DNA of 14,138 nt from JAFIHK01 sp041441455 (GTDB lineage Bacteria; Bacteroidota; Bacteroidia; Bacteroidales; UBA932): positions 1 through 14,138 of the forward strand of contig JASDTB010000068.1 in the NCBI GenBank assembly GCA_041441455.1, read 5' to 3'. Below the pieces are notes generated by a model that saw only the letters and a program-made list of their open reading frames with translations, had not been told where the DNA came from and made no database searches. Below are positions 7,131-14,059 of the stretch, piece by piece (the first letter of the stretch is position 1; the number at the start of each line of letters is the position of its first letter). Both the position numbers and the translations under genes were made by a program.

Positions 7131-7463
7131 ATGAAAGTAAGAGAACTAGTTGAAAAACTTAATCTAAAGGTCTATTCTGGAGAGAGTGGCCTTGATAATG
7201 AAATAACAGGTGGTTACACATCTGATTTGCTTTCTGATGTTATGGGTTTCGCAAAAGATGGACAAATTTGGGTTACATTGCAGACTCATAAAAACATCAT
7301 GGCAGTTGCTACTCTCAAAGATCTTGCAGCTGTTGTTCTGGTAAAAGGATTCGTTCCCGATAATGATGCTGCTGAGGTTTCAAATAAAGAGGGTCTCCCA
7401 ATTTTAGGAACCGATGAGCAAGCATTTGAGATAACTGGAAAAATCTTCGCACTTTTAAAATGA
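7131..7463 (+). CDS. DRTGG-domain protein 2
   Basis: This 110-aa single-domain protein is paralogous in type to the product of 5001-5345. The shared core is a TSDLLSDVMGF segment (ASDLMSDVLTI in protein 1) preceded by a short beta hairpin around YSGESGLDNEITGGY. Later blocks VTLQTHKNIMAVATLKDLAA and LPILGTDEQAFEITGKIFALL are typical of the second stand-alone DRTGG protein in hydrogenase clusters. The ATG at 7131 gives the family start; an in-frame TTG at 7089 lies inside the preceding gene and is rejected. Its stop overlaps the PHP start as ATGA, so translation is coupled. No catalytic residues are recognised. A regulatory or small-ligand-binding function is inferred from the domain alone. 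Confidence 0.8.
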   Translation: MKVRELVEKLNLKVYSGESGLDNEITGGYTSDLLSDVMGFAKDGQIWVTLQTHKNIMAVATLKDLAAVVLVKGFVPDNDAAEVSNKEGLPILGTDEQAFEITGKIFALLK

Positions 7464-8182
7464 TCCGAGCGGATCTTCATGTGCATACAGTCTTGTCTCC
7501 ATGCGGCGATATTGAAATGACACCGTCATTTATTATTGCAAGAGCCAAGGAGAGAGGTATTTCTATTGTTGGGATTGCTGATCATAATTCGACTTTACAG
7601 TGTGCAGAGATAAAGCGAATTGGGGAGAGAGAGGGAGTTTTTGTTCTAACAGGTGCTGAGATTACGACTAAGGAGGAGGTACACGTTTTGGCTTTTGTAG
7701 ATGGAGATGAAAATTTGAGCAAACTCCAAGGATTTTTAGAAGAGAATCTTCCCAAGATAGAAAATAATGTAGATTTTTTTGGATATCAGTTGATTGTAAA
7801 TGAGGAAGAAGAGGTGTTGGGAGAGGTAGAATATCTACTGATCAGCGCAATAGATAAATCTATTAATGAGATAGAAGAGTTTGTCCACTCTTTAGGTGGA
7901 ATTTTTATTCCTGCTCATATTGACAAAAAGCAAAATTCTATCATGAGCCAGTTAGGCTTTGTACCTTTTGATCTTAATTACGATGCATTGGAGTTGTCTG
8001 GAAAAATAACAGTTGAGGACTTTCTTGCAAACAATCCATATTTAAATAAAACTAGATTTATCCACTCGTCTGATGCCCATTATCCCGATGATTTTGGATT
8101 TATTTACTCAAAATTAGATGTTGAAGGTGAGATCTCTTTTCAAGCCATAAAAGAGAGTTTAAAATATAAAAGAGATGAATGA
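7460..8182 (+). CDS. PHP-domain metal-dependent phosphoesterase
   Basis: This 240-aa member of the polymerase and histidinol phosphatase (PHP) superfamily has a complete metal site: DLHVHT (5-10, His7 and His9), ADHN (40-43), Glu67 in TGAEITT, His75, His153 in PAHID, and Asp205 with His207 in SSDAHYPDD. The family hydrolyses phosphoesters with a trinuclear metal centre; known substrates include histidinol phosphate, 5'-nucleotides and 3',5'-bisphosphates. The substrate here is not predictable. Start and stop overlap both neighbours (ATGA upstream, 8 bases downstream), giving tight coupling with DRTGG protein 2 and the GHKL ATPase. In a module that also holds two ATP-binding kinase-type domains, a phosphatase or signal-nucleotide-degrading role is an attractive but untested inference. 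Confidence 0.88.
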   Translation: MIRADLHVHTVLSPCGDIEMTPSFIIARAKERGISIVGIADHNSTLQCAEIKRIGEREGVFVLTGAEITTKEEVHVLAFVDGDENLSKLQGFLEENLPKIENNVDFFGYQLIVNEEEEVLGEVEYLLISAIDKSINEIEEFVHSLGGIFIPAHIDKKQNSIMSQLGFVPFDLNYDALELSGKITVEDFLANNPYLNKTRFIHSSDAHYPDDFGFIYSKLDVEGEISFQAIKESLKYKRDE

Positions 8183-8726
8183 TTTATCGCTTCATATTAT
8201 TGATATAATACAAAATTCAATTAGTGCTGGAGCAAAAGCAATAAAGTTAATTGTAGTTGAGAATTTAATTGATGATAAGTTAATTATTTCGGTTGAGGAT
8301 AATGGAAAAGGGATTGAGAGAGACAAATTGAAGCAATTGGCAGATCCTTTCTTTACTTCACGTACAACAAGAAAGGTTGGCCTTGGGATTCCTTTATTTA
8401 AACAATCTGCAGTTCAAAGTGGAGGTGATTTAGTCATTGAGTCCGAAGTGGGAGTTGGAACAAAAGTGACAGCGTCATTTGTGAATTCTCATATTGATAG
8501 ACCTCCGCTTGGAGACCTTCCAAATACTGTAATGTTGATGATATCTTCTAATCCAAGCCTTTTTTTTGAGTTTAAATACATTTTTAATCATAACGAATTT
8601 TCAATCAATACGGACGAAATTAATGAAGCTTTGGGTGGATCTCCTATCTATGAGCCTTCGGTTATTAGATATCTCACAGAATTAATCAGAGAAAATATTG
8701 AGGAGTTGAAACATGGAGACCAATAA
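8175..8726 (+). CDS. GHKL ATP-binding protein (histidine-kinase-type ATPase without phosphoacceptor domain)
   Basis: This 183-aa protein has a HATPase_c domain at its N terminus (about 1-105) and a roughly 75-residue C-terminal extension of unknown role. The N box is HIIDIIQNSISAGA (7-20, Asn14 coordinating Mg), G1 is EDNGKGIE (41-48), the F box DPFFTSRT (57-64), G2 KVGLGIPLF (67-75), and GVGTKVTASF completes the fold. There is no H-box dimerisation/phosphoacceptor segment, no membrane helix and no sensor domain. It is therefore not a conventional two-component kinase, and no response regulator gene is nearby. The ATG overlaps the PHP stop by 8 bases. Homologous small ATPases occur directly upstream of hydrogenase subunit genes in Firmicutes. 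It may act together with the PHP or DRTGG protein, which is inference. Confidence 0.85.
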   Translation: MNDLSLHIIDIIQNSISAGAKAIKLIVVENLIDDKLIISVEDNGKGIERDKLKQLADPFFTSRTTRKVGLGIPLFKQSAVQSGGDLVIESEVGVGTKVTASFVNSHIDRPPLGDLPNTVMLMISSNPSLFFEFKYIFNHNEFSINTDEINEALGGSPIYEPSVIRYLTELIRENIEELKHGDQ

Positions 8727-9414
8727 GAGATTAAAAATATCTGTCCTGACGGGTGCTGGGATTAGTGCCGACAGTGGTCTTGAAACATTTCGCGACTCGG
8801 GTGGTTTGTGGGCAAAATATAGGATTGAAGATGTCTGCACACCAGAGGCTTTACGTAAGAATCCTGCTTTAGTTTTGGAGTTTTACAATGCAAGAAGACG
8901 CCAATTAAAAGATGTCACTCCCAATGCTGGTCACAAAGCATTGGTAGACTTGGAAAAATTTCATGATGTAACAATCATTACTCAAAATGTTGATGATTTA
9001 CATGAGTGGGCAGGTAGTTCAAACATAATTCATCTGCATGGAGAGTTGTTGAAGTGTAGAAGTATTGATTTTCCAGATTATGTTACCGAAATAAGTGGTG
9101 ATTTGAATGTTGGAGATTTTTGTCCAAGAGGTGGTCAGTTGAGACCGCATATTGTGTTTTTTGGAGAGGAGGTGCCAGCGATGGCAATTGCAGAGAGAGT
9201 TGTCTCTCAGTGTGATATTTTGATAGTGGCGGGAACCTCATTGGCTGTCTATCCTGCTGCAGGCCTTGTTTACTCTGCCCCTTATAAAGCCAAATTGTAT
9301 TTAGTTGATCCTTCTGATGTGCCTTTGTCGAGGAGAGGTGTTGTCCATATTAGGAAAAGAGCGGCTGAGGGATTGCCTGAGCTATTCGAAATTCTAAGTA
9401 AATGTGGGTATTAA
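8713..9414 (+). CDS. NAD-dependent protein deacylase, Sir2 family (class III-like)
   Basis: This 233-aa cytosolic sirtuin consumes NAD+ to remove acyl groups from lysine, yielding nicotinamide and O-acyl-ADP-ribose. The NAD-binding loop is GAGISADSGLETFRD (14-28), TQNVDDLHEWAGS (90-102) is the ribose-binding block, and His109 in HLHGE is the catalytic base. Tyr58 and Arg61 in FYNARRR match the Tyr-x-x-Arg pair (Tyr92/Arg95 in E. coli CobB) associated with succinyl/malonyl substrates. The small domain keeps only Cys115 and Cys137 instead of two CxxC pairs, so a structural zinc is unlikely; this is common in Bacteroidetes sirtuins. The ATG overlaps the preceding GHKL gene by 14 bases, which places it in the sensory operon. 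Coupling of an NAD+-dependent enzyme to an NADH-oxidising hydrogenase locus is suggestive, but the targets are unknown. Confidence 0.92.
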   Translation: METNKRLKISVLTGAGISADSGLETFRDSGGLWAKYRIEDVCTPEALRKNPALVLEFYNARRRQLKDVTPNAGHKALVDLEKFHDVTIITQNVDDLHEWAGSSNIIHLHGELLKCRSIDFPDYVTEISGDLNVGDFCPRGGQLRPHIVFFGEEVPAMAIAERVVSQCDILIVAGTSLAVYPAAGLVYSAPYKAKLYLVDPSDVPLSRRGVVHIRKRAAEGLPELFEILSKCGY

Positions 9415-9460
9415 TGCACTATTTATAAGATTTCTGCCTCATTTTATTAAATCTTTTAAT

Positions 9461-9487
9461 ATTTTGATTACAGTTTGTAATTAAAAT
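9461..9487. promoter_or_regulatory. Candidate operator palindrome upstream of the hydrogenase structural operon
   Basis: The arms ATTTTGATTACA (9461-9472) and TGTAATTAAAAT (9476-9487) are reverse complements except for one G/T position, around a 3-base centre GTT. The site ends 14 bases before the -7 box at 9502 and covers the expected -33 region. A dimeric regulator here could block or recruit polymerase. The sequence does not clearly match FNR, CRP or Rex boxes that I know. No poly-T follows it, so it is a poor intrinsic terminator. Confidence 0.55.
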
Positions 9488-9501
9488 ATGGATTTAATTT
9501 G

Positions 9502-9509
9502 TATATTTG
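9502..9509 (+). promoter_or_regulatory. Predicted -7 box of the hydrogenase structural operon
   Basis: TATATTTG followed by C is a full match to TAnnTTTG. The nearest TTTG is at 9474-9477, 24 bases upstream, slightly farther than the usual 19-21, and lies within the palindrome at 9461-9487. Transcription would start near 9514-9517, giving an A-rich leader of about 53 bases before the ATG at 9569. Confidence 0.6.
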
Positions 9510-9568
9510 CGTAAATGTGCCTATTTTTATAAAAATATAGAAATCATAAAACCATAAATAACTTAAAT

Positions 9569-9970
9569 ATGAATAAAATCAAATCACTAGACGATTTGCG
9601 CAAGATGAAGCAAGATCTTGCCGGCGGAATGGATATCCGCGAAAAAAGCAATTCGCCTGAGTCGCTTGTTCAAATTCGTGTAGCAATGGCCACTTGTGGA
9701 ATAGCTTCAGGAGCGAGAACAGTAATGAATGCCTTTATCGAGAAAATCGAAAAAGAGAAGATAGCGGCAGTCGTTACTCAAGGTGGTTGTATGGGCTATT
9801 GTTATGCTGAACCAACCGTTGAGGTTAAGAAACCTGGCAAAGAGCCTGTCGTTTTCGGATATGTTGATTCGAAGAAGGCAATAGAGATTGTAGAGAGCTA
9901 CATTCTTAAAGATGAATTGCTTGATGGTATACTTCCAGTTAACTACCAAACTATTAATGAGAAAAAATAG
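9569..9970 (+). CDS. Small thioredoxin-like [2Fe-2S] ferredoxin-domain protein of the hydrogenase operon
   Basis: This 133-aa protein resembles the C-terminal thioredoxin-fold ferredoxin domain of NuoE and the small ferredoxins encoded with HydABC in Thermotoga and clostridia. The core runs from RVAMATCGIASGARTVM (37-53) to VVTQGGCMGYCYAEPTVEV (68-86). Only three cysteines are present, Cys43, Cys74 and Cys78. The usual first pair CxxxxC is reduced to one, so the cluster would need a fourth non-cysteine ligand or might be absent. HydB in this operon keeps four (Cys11/16/48/52) in the equivalent fold. The gene opens the structural operon after the promoter at 9502 and lies 5 bases before hydB. 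A role as accessory electron carrier or assembly partner is inferred; it is not one of the three core subunits. Confidence 0.83.
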   Translation: MNKIKSLDDLRKMKQDLAGGMDIREKSNSPESLVQIRVAMATCGIASGARTVMNAFIEKIEKEKIAAVVTQGGCMGYCYAEPTVEVKKPGKEPVVFGYVDSKKAIEIVESYILKDELLDGILPVNYQTINEKK

Positions 9971-9975
9971 TATAT

Positions 9976-11769
9976 ATGGCACAATATAAAATGCACATTC
10001 TTGTTTGTGGCGGAACCGGGTGCCGGGCGTCGCAAAGTGAGCAGATTGTTGAAAATCTAAACGCGGAACTTAAAAACTTAGGCCTTGAAAATGATGCTCA
10101 AGTTGTTACTACCGGTTGTTTTGGCTTCTGCGAAAAGGGCCCTATCGTAAAGATTATACCAGATAATACTTTTTATACTCAAGTTACTCCAGAAGATTGT
10201 GCTGAGATTATTAAAGAGCATATTCTTAAGGGTAGAAAAGTTGCTAGACTTCTTTATGAAGATCCAGAAACTCAAAAACATATAGAGGATTCTAAGCATA
10301 TGGGCTTCTATCAAAAGCAGCTTAGAATTGCTTTAAGAAACTGTGGATTTATCGATCCTGAAAATATTGATGAATACATCGCTCGTGATGGATACGCTGC
10401 ATTAGGTAAAGTTTTGACCGAAATGGATCCTAAGACTGCTGTTGAGATCATGAAAAAGTCTGGTTTAAGAGGACGTGGTGGTGGAGGATTCCCTACAGGT
10501 ATCAAGTGGGAGATTGCTGCTTCTAACAAAGCCGACCAAAAATATGTAGTTTGTAATGCAGATGAGGGAGACCCAGGTGCATTCATGGATAGATCAATCT
10601 TAGAGGGTGACCCTCATACAATCGTAGAGGCTATGGCTATTTGCGGATATTGTATAGGTGCCTCTAAAGGTTTAGTTTACATACGCGCAGAATATCCTCT
10701 AGCTATTAAGAGATTACAAGTTGCAATTAAACAAGCAAGAGAGTATGGTCTTTTAGGTGAAGGAATTTTAGGAACTAACTTTGCTTTTGATATCGAACTT
10801 AGATATGGTGCTGGTGCATTTGTTTGCGGTGAGGAGACAGCTTTGATTCACTCTATGGAGGGTCATCGTGGAGAGCCTACTGTAAAACCACCATTCCCTG
10901 CAGAGTCTGGATATCTTGGAAAGCCTACAAACGTTAATAACGTTGAGACTTTTGCGAACGTTCCTGTAATCTACTTAAAAGGTGCTGATTGGTTTGCTTC
11001 AATTGGAACTACTAAGTCGAAAGGAACTAAAGTTTTCGCACTCGCTGGTAAAATCAATAACGTTGGTCTTATCGAAGTTCCTATGGGTATTACCCTAAGA
11101 GAGGTTATTTACGAAATTGGCGGGGGTATTAAGGATGGAAAGAAATTCAAAGCTGTTCAGACTGGTGGCCCTTCGGGTGGCTGTCTAACTGATAAACATC
11201 TTGATACTCCTATCGACTTTGACAATCTAATTGCTGCTGGCTCTATGATGGGCTCAGGAGGTATGATTGTAATGGACGAAGATGACTGTATGGTTTCTGT
11301 AGCCAAATTCTATTTGGAATTTACAGTTGAAGAGTCTTGTGGAAAATGCGCGCCTTGTCGTATTGGTAATAAGAGATTGCACGAGATGCTTGAGAAGATT
11401 TGTAGTGGTAAGGGAACAATGGAAGATCTTGAGTATTTGAAAAACCTAAGTAGGGTTATCAAAGACACTGCCCTTTGTGGACTTGGTCAGACATCTCCAA
11501 ATCCTGTTCTCTCTACTATTGAGCATTTCTATGATGAATATGTTGCTCACGTGAAGGACAGAGTTTGTCCTGCAGGTAGATGTAAAGCTCTTAAACTTTA
11601 CACAATTGTTCCTGAAAAATGTACTGGATGTACAGCATGTACAAGAGCATGTCCTGTCGCTGCAATTACTGGTGAAAAACGCCAACCTCACGTGATAGAT
11701 GTAGATAAGTGTATCCGCTGCGGCGCTTGCTACGATAAGTGTAAGTTTACAGCAATCAATATTCAATAA
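9976..11769 (+). CDS. hydB: HydB: NADH- and FMN-binding subunit of the trimeric [FeFe]-hydrogenase (NuoF-like)
   Basis: This 597-aa flavoprotein exchanges electrons between NAD(H) and the hydrogenase iron-sulfur chain. It has an N-terminal thioredoxin-like [2Fe-2S] domain (Cys11, 16, 48, 52). The NuoF core follows, with FMN/NADH motifs GLRGRGGGGFPTGIKW (163-178), NADEGDPGAFMDRS (194-207) and GAGAFVCGEETALI (278-291). Next is a [4Fe-4S] site ESCGKCAPCR (453-462) with Cys501, then a CPAGRC motif (531-536) of the kind seen in bifurcating HydB. A C-terminal two-cluster ferredoxin domain ends the protein (Cys549/552/555/559 and 579/582/585/589). This four-part architecture is that of Thermotoga/Moorella-type HydB and differs from plain respiratory NuoF. 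Length is normal and no key residue is missing. It is followed by hydA after 10 bases. Confidence 0.96.
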   Translation: MAQYKMHILVCGGTGCRASQSEQIVENLNAELKNLGLENDAQVVTTGCFGFCEKGPIVKIIPDNTFYTQVTPEDCAEIIKEHILKGRKVARLLYEDPETQKHIEDSKHMGFYQKQLRIALRNCGFIDPENIDEYIARDGYAALGKVLTEMDPKTAVEIMKKSGLRGRGGGGFPTGIKWEIAASNKADQKYVVCNADEGDPGAFMDRSILEGDPHTIVEAMAICGYCIGASKGLVYIRAEYPLAIKRLQVAIKQAREYGLLGEGILGTNFAFDIELRYGAGAFVCGEETALIHSMEGHRGEPTVKPPFPAESGYLGKPTNVNNVETFANVPVIYLKGADWFASIGTTKSKGTKVFALAGKINNVGLIEVPMGITLREVIYEIGGGIKDGKKFKAVQTGGPSGGCLTDKHLDTPIDFDNLIAAGSMMGSGGMIVMDEDDCMVSVAKFYLEFTVEESCGKCAPCRIGNKRLHEMLEKICSGKGTMEDLEYLKNLSRVIKDTALCGLGQTSPNPVLSTIEHFYDEYVAHVKDRVCPAGRCKALKLYTIVPEKCTGCTACTRACPVAAITGEKRQPHVIDVDKCIRCGACYDKCKFTAINIQ

Positions 11770-11779
11770 CGGACTCTTT

Positions 11780-13543
11780 ATGGAAAAAATAAAAATAAAT
11801 ATAGACAATACACTGGTAGAGGTAGATAAGGGAACAACTATCTATCAAGCTGCCAAAAAAATTGGCATTAATATCCCTGTTCTTTGCTACATGAATCTTG
11901 AGCACTTGAACATCGAGAACCGTCCAGGCGGATGCCGTATTTGTGTTGTTGAGGTAGAGGGTAGAAGAAACCTTGCCCCTTCATGCTCAACAGTATGTTC
12001 AGAAGGAATGGTTATCCATACTAATAATCCTAGAGTTCTAAACTCTCGTAAGACTGTTTTGGAACTTATCCTTTCTGACCACCCAAAAGATTGTTTGATT
12101 TGCCCTAAATCGGGTAAATGTGAACTTCAGGATTTAGCAGTTAAGATGGGAATTAGAGAGATTCATGCTGTTGAAAATGCAGAAATGTCTACCTATCGCA
12201 AAGATTGTTCGCCTGCTCTAAATAGAGACATGGACAAATGTGTGATGTGTCGTCGTTGCGAAACTATCTGTAATGATGTACAGACAGTTGGTGCTTTAAG
12301 CGCTGCAAACAGAGGTTTCATGTCTGTTGTCACTCCTGCTTTTGAACAAGATTTAATTGACTCTCCTTGTACATTCTGTGGCCAATGTGTTGCAGTTTGT
12401 CCTACAGGTGCCCTTACCGAATTCGACCATACTCAAAAAATTATCAGAGCGTTAGCTGATCCTTCTAAAACTGTCGTTGTACAAACAGCTCCTGCAGTTA
12501 GAGCAGCTCTTGGTGAAGAGTTTGGATTAACTCCAGGAACTTTGGTAACAGGTAAAATGGCTGCAGCTCTTCGTCGTTTAGGATTCGATAAAGTTTTCGA
12601 CACTGACTTTGCTGCTGACTTAACAATTATGGAAGAGGGAACAGAACTTCTTGATAGAATCTCTAAATACCTTGGTGGTGACAAGAGCGTAAAACTTCCA
12701 ATTTTAACTTCTTGCTGCCCTGCATGGGTGAATTTCTTTGAGTGCAATTATCCTGATATGCTTGATGTACCATCGACTGCTAGATCTCCTCAGCAGATGT
12801 TTGGAGCTATTGCAAAAACATATTTTGCTGATAAAATGGGTATTAAGAGAGAAGACATGGTTGTTGTCTCTGTGATGCCTTGTCTTGCAAAGAAATATGA
12901 GTGTCAACGTGATGAGTTCAAAGTAGACGGAAATCCTGATGTAGATTTCTCTATCTCAACTAGAGAGTTGGCTGCATTGATTAAGACCGCAAATATCGAT
13001 TTCAACACTCTTCCTGATGAAGACTTCGACAATCCTCTTGGAGAGTCAACAGGAGCTGGTGTGATCTTTGGTGTTACTGGTGGAGTTATTGAAGCGGCAG
13101 TTCGTACAGCTTATGAATTATTTACTGGAAATAAACTTCCAAGAATCGACTTTAAGGAGTTGAGAGGATTGGATGGAATAAGAATGGCAACTGTTGATTT
13201 CAATGGTACCCCTATCAATATCGGTATAGCTCATCAACTAGGTAATGCTAGAAAACTTCTTGATGGAATAAGATCTGGAATGTATAATTTCCATGCAATT
13301 GAAATCATGGCTTGCCCAGGTGGTTGTATTGGTGGCGCAGGTCAACCATTACATCATGGTCACTCAGAAATTATTAAAGCTCGTTTTGATGCAATTTATC
13401 GTGAAGATGCTTCCAAGCCAATTCGTAAGTCTCACGAAAATCCATACATTGTGAAACTTTATGAGGAGTTTCTTGGAAAACCATTGAGTGAAAAATCGCA
13501 TCACTTATTGCATACTCACTATTTTGACAAACATAAAATTTAA
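11780..13543 (+). CDS. hydA: HydA: catalytic subunit of NAD/ferredoxin-linked [FeFe]-hydrogenase (group A3 type)
   Basis: This 587-aa catalytic subunit reduces protons to H2 in the cytosol, fed by HydB and reduced ferredoxin. In order it has an N-terminal [2Fe-2S] domain (Cys36, 52, 55 and 69 or 73), a His-ligated [4Fe-4S] site (His101, Cys105, 108, 114), and two [4Fe-4S] motifs (Cys154/157/160/164 and 197/200/203/207). The H-cluster loops are TSCCPAW (310-316), MPCLAKKYE (366-374) and MACPGGCIGGAGQP (510-523). Cys312 is the proton-relay residue and Cys313, 368, 512 and 516 hold the cluster. The small-subunit-like tail ends in HHLLHTHY (574-581). It is shorter than Thermotoga HydA, which carries an extra C-terminal iron-sulfur extension. 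All catalytic residues are intact. It lies between hydB and hydC with short gaps. Confidence 0.97.
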   Translation: MEKIKINIDNTLVEVDKGTTIYQAAKKIGINIPVLCYMNLEHLNIENRPGGCRICVVEVEGRRNLAPSCSTVCSEGMVIHTNNPRVLNSRKTVLELILSDHPKDCLICPKSGKCELQDLAVKMGIREIHAVENAEMSTYRKDCSPALNRDMDKCVMCRRCETICNDVQTVGALSAANRGFMSVVTPAFEQDLIDSPCTFCGQCVAVCPTGALTEFDHTQKIIRALADPSKTVVVQTAPAVRAALGEEFGLTPGTLVTGKMAAALRRLGFDKVFDTDFAADLTIMEEGTELLDRISKYLGGDKSVKLPILTSCCPAWVNFFECNYPDMLDVPSTARSPQQMFGAIAKTYFADKMGIKREDMVVVSVMPCLAKKYECQRDEFKVDGNPDVDFSISTRELAALIKTANIDFNTLPDEDFDNPLGESTGAGVIFGVTGGVIEAAVRTAYELFTGNKLPRIDFKELRGLDGIRMATVDFNGTPINIGIAHQLGNARKLLDGIRSGMYNFHAIEIMACPGGCIGGAGQPLHHGHSEIIKARFDAIYREDASKPIRKSHENPYIVKLYEEFLGKPLSEKSHHLLHTHYFDKHKI

Positions 13544-13563
13544 CCGGGAAATATTTAGTTATT

Positions 13564-14040
13564 ATGAGTACATTTAAAATGCAAGATTGTCATATACAAG
13601 CAATTAAAGAGATTTGTGCATCTTTTAACAACGCTCCCGGCGAACTTATTAATGTTTTACATAAAGTTCAGGGTGAATTTGGATATCTTCCAGAAGATGT
13701 TCAAAGAGAGGTTGCAAAAAATCTTAATATCTCTGTTGCAAAAGTATACGGAGTTGTTACCTTCTACTCTTTCTTCACTATGACTCCAAAAGGACGTCAC
13801 GCTATCTCAGTTTGCATGGGAACAGCATGTTATGTTCGCGGAGCAGAAAAGGTGGTAGATCAGTTAAAAGAGGAGCTTAAAATCAAAGTAGGTGGAGTTA
13901 CCGAAGATGGTAAATTTTCACTTGACTGCCTACGTTGCGTTGGCGCTTGTGGCCTTGCTCCAGTAATGCTTATTGGAGAGAAGGTTTACGGTAGGGTAGA
14001 AGCATCTCAAATTAAAGATATTCTAGCTAGCTACGAATAG
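13564..14040 (+). CDS. hydC: HydC: [2Fe-2S] NuoE-like subunit of the trimeric [FeFe]-hydrogenase
   Basis: This 158-aa protein is of the 24-kDa NuoE family and carries one thioredoxin-fold [2Fe-2S] cluster with ligands Cys84 and Cys89 (VCMGTACYVRGA) and Cys125 and Cys129 (CLRCVGACGLAP). The N-terminal helical bundle contains LINVLHKVQGEFGYLPEDVQ (28-47) and AKVYGVVTFYSFF, both typical. It sits beside the HydB flavin and completes the HydABC core. All four ligands and the usual length are present. It starts 20 bases after hydA and is the last gene before a terminator. The order B-A-C differs from the C-B-A order of Thermotoga. Confidence 0.95.
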   Translation: MSTFKMQDCHIQAIKEICASFNNAPGELINVLHKVQGEFGYLPEDVQREVAKNLNISVAKVYGVVTFYSFFTMTPKGRHAISVCMGTACYVRGAEKVVDQLKEELKIKVGGVTEDGKFSLDCLRCVGACGLAPVMLIGEKVYGRVEASQIKDILASYE

Positions 14041-14059
14041 TAGATCTATTATTAAATCG

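Noticed and set aside
8175..8726. Conventional two-component histidine kinase
   Set aside because: Only the ATPase domain is present; there is no H-box, sensor or membrane segment and no response regulator nearby.
9427..9455. AAGATTT/AAATCTT hairpin after the Sir2 gene as a terminator
   Set aside because: Seven AT-rich pairs with a 15-base loop and no clean T-run are too weak to call.
9461..9487. Identification of the palindrome as an FNR, CRP or Rex box
   Set aside because: The arms contain TTGAT and TGTAA elements, but the spacing and half-sites do not fit the consensus sites I know, so only a generic operator is proposed.
11446..11808. Minus-strand open frame of 120 codons opposite hydB and the start of hydA
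   Set aside because: It lies opposite strongly conserved coding sequence, has no recognisable domain, and is a Cys/Ser/Thr-rich shadow of the iron-sulfur motif codons.
9976..14040. Respiratory complex I genes nuoE, nuoF and nuoG
   Set aside because: HydA has a complete H-cluster domain and HydB has N-terminal [2Fe-2S] and C-terminal two-cluster ferredoxin domains; no membrane complex I subunits are present.
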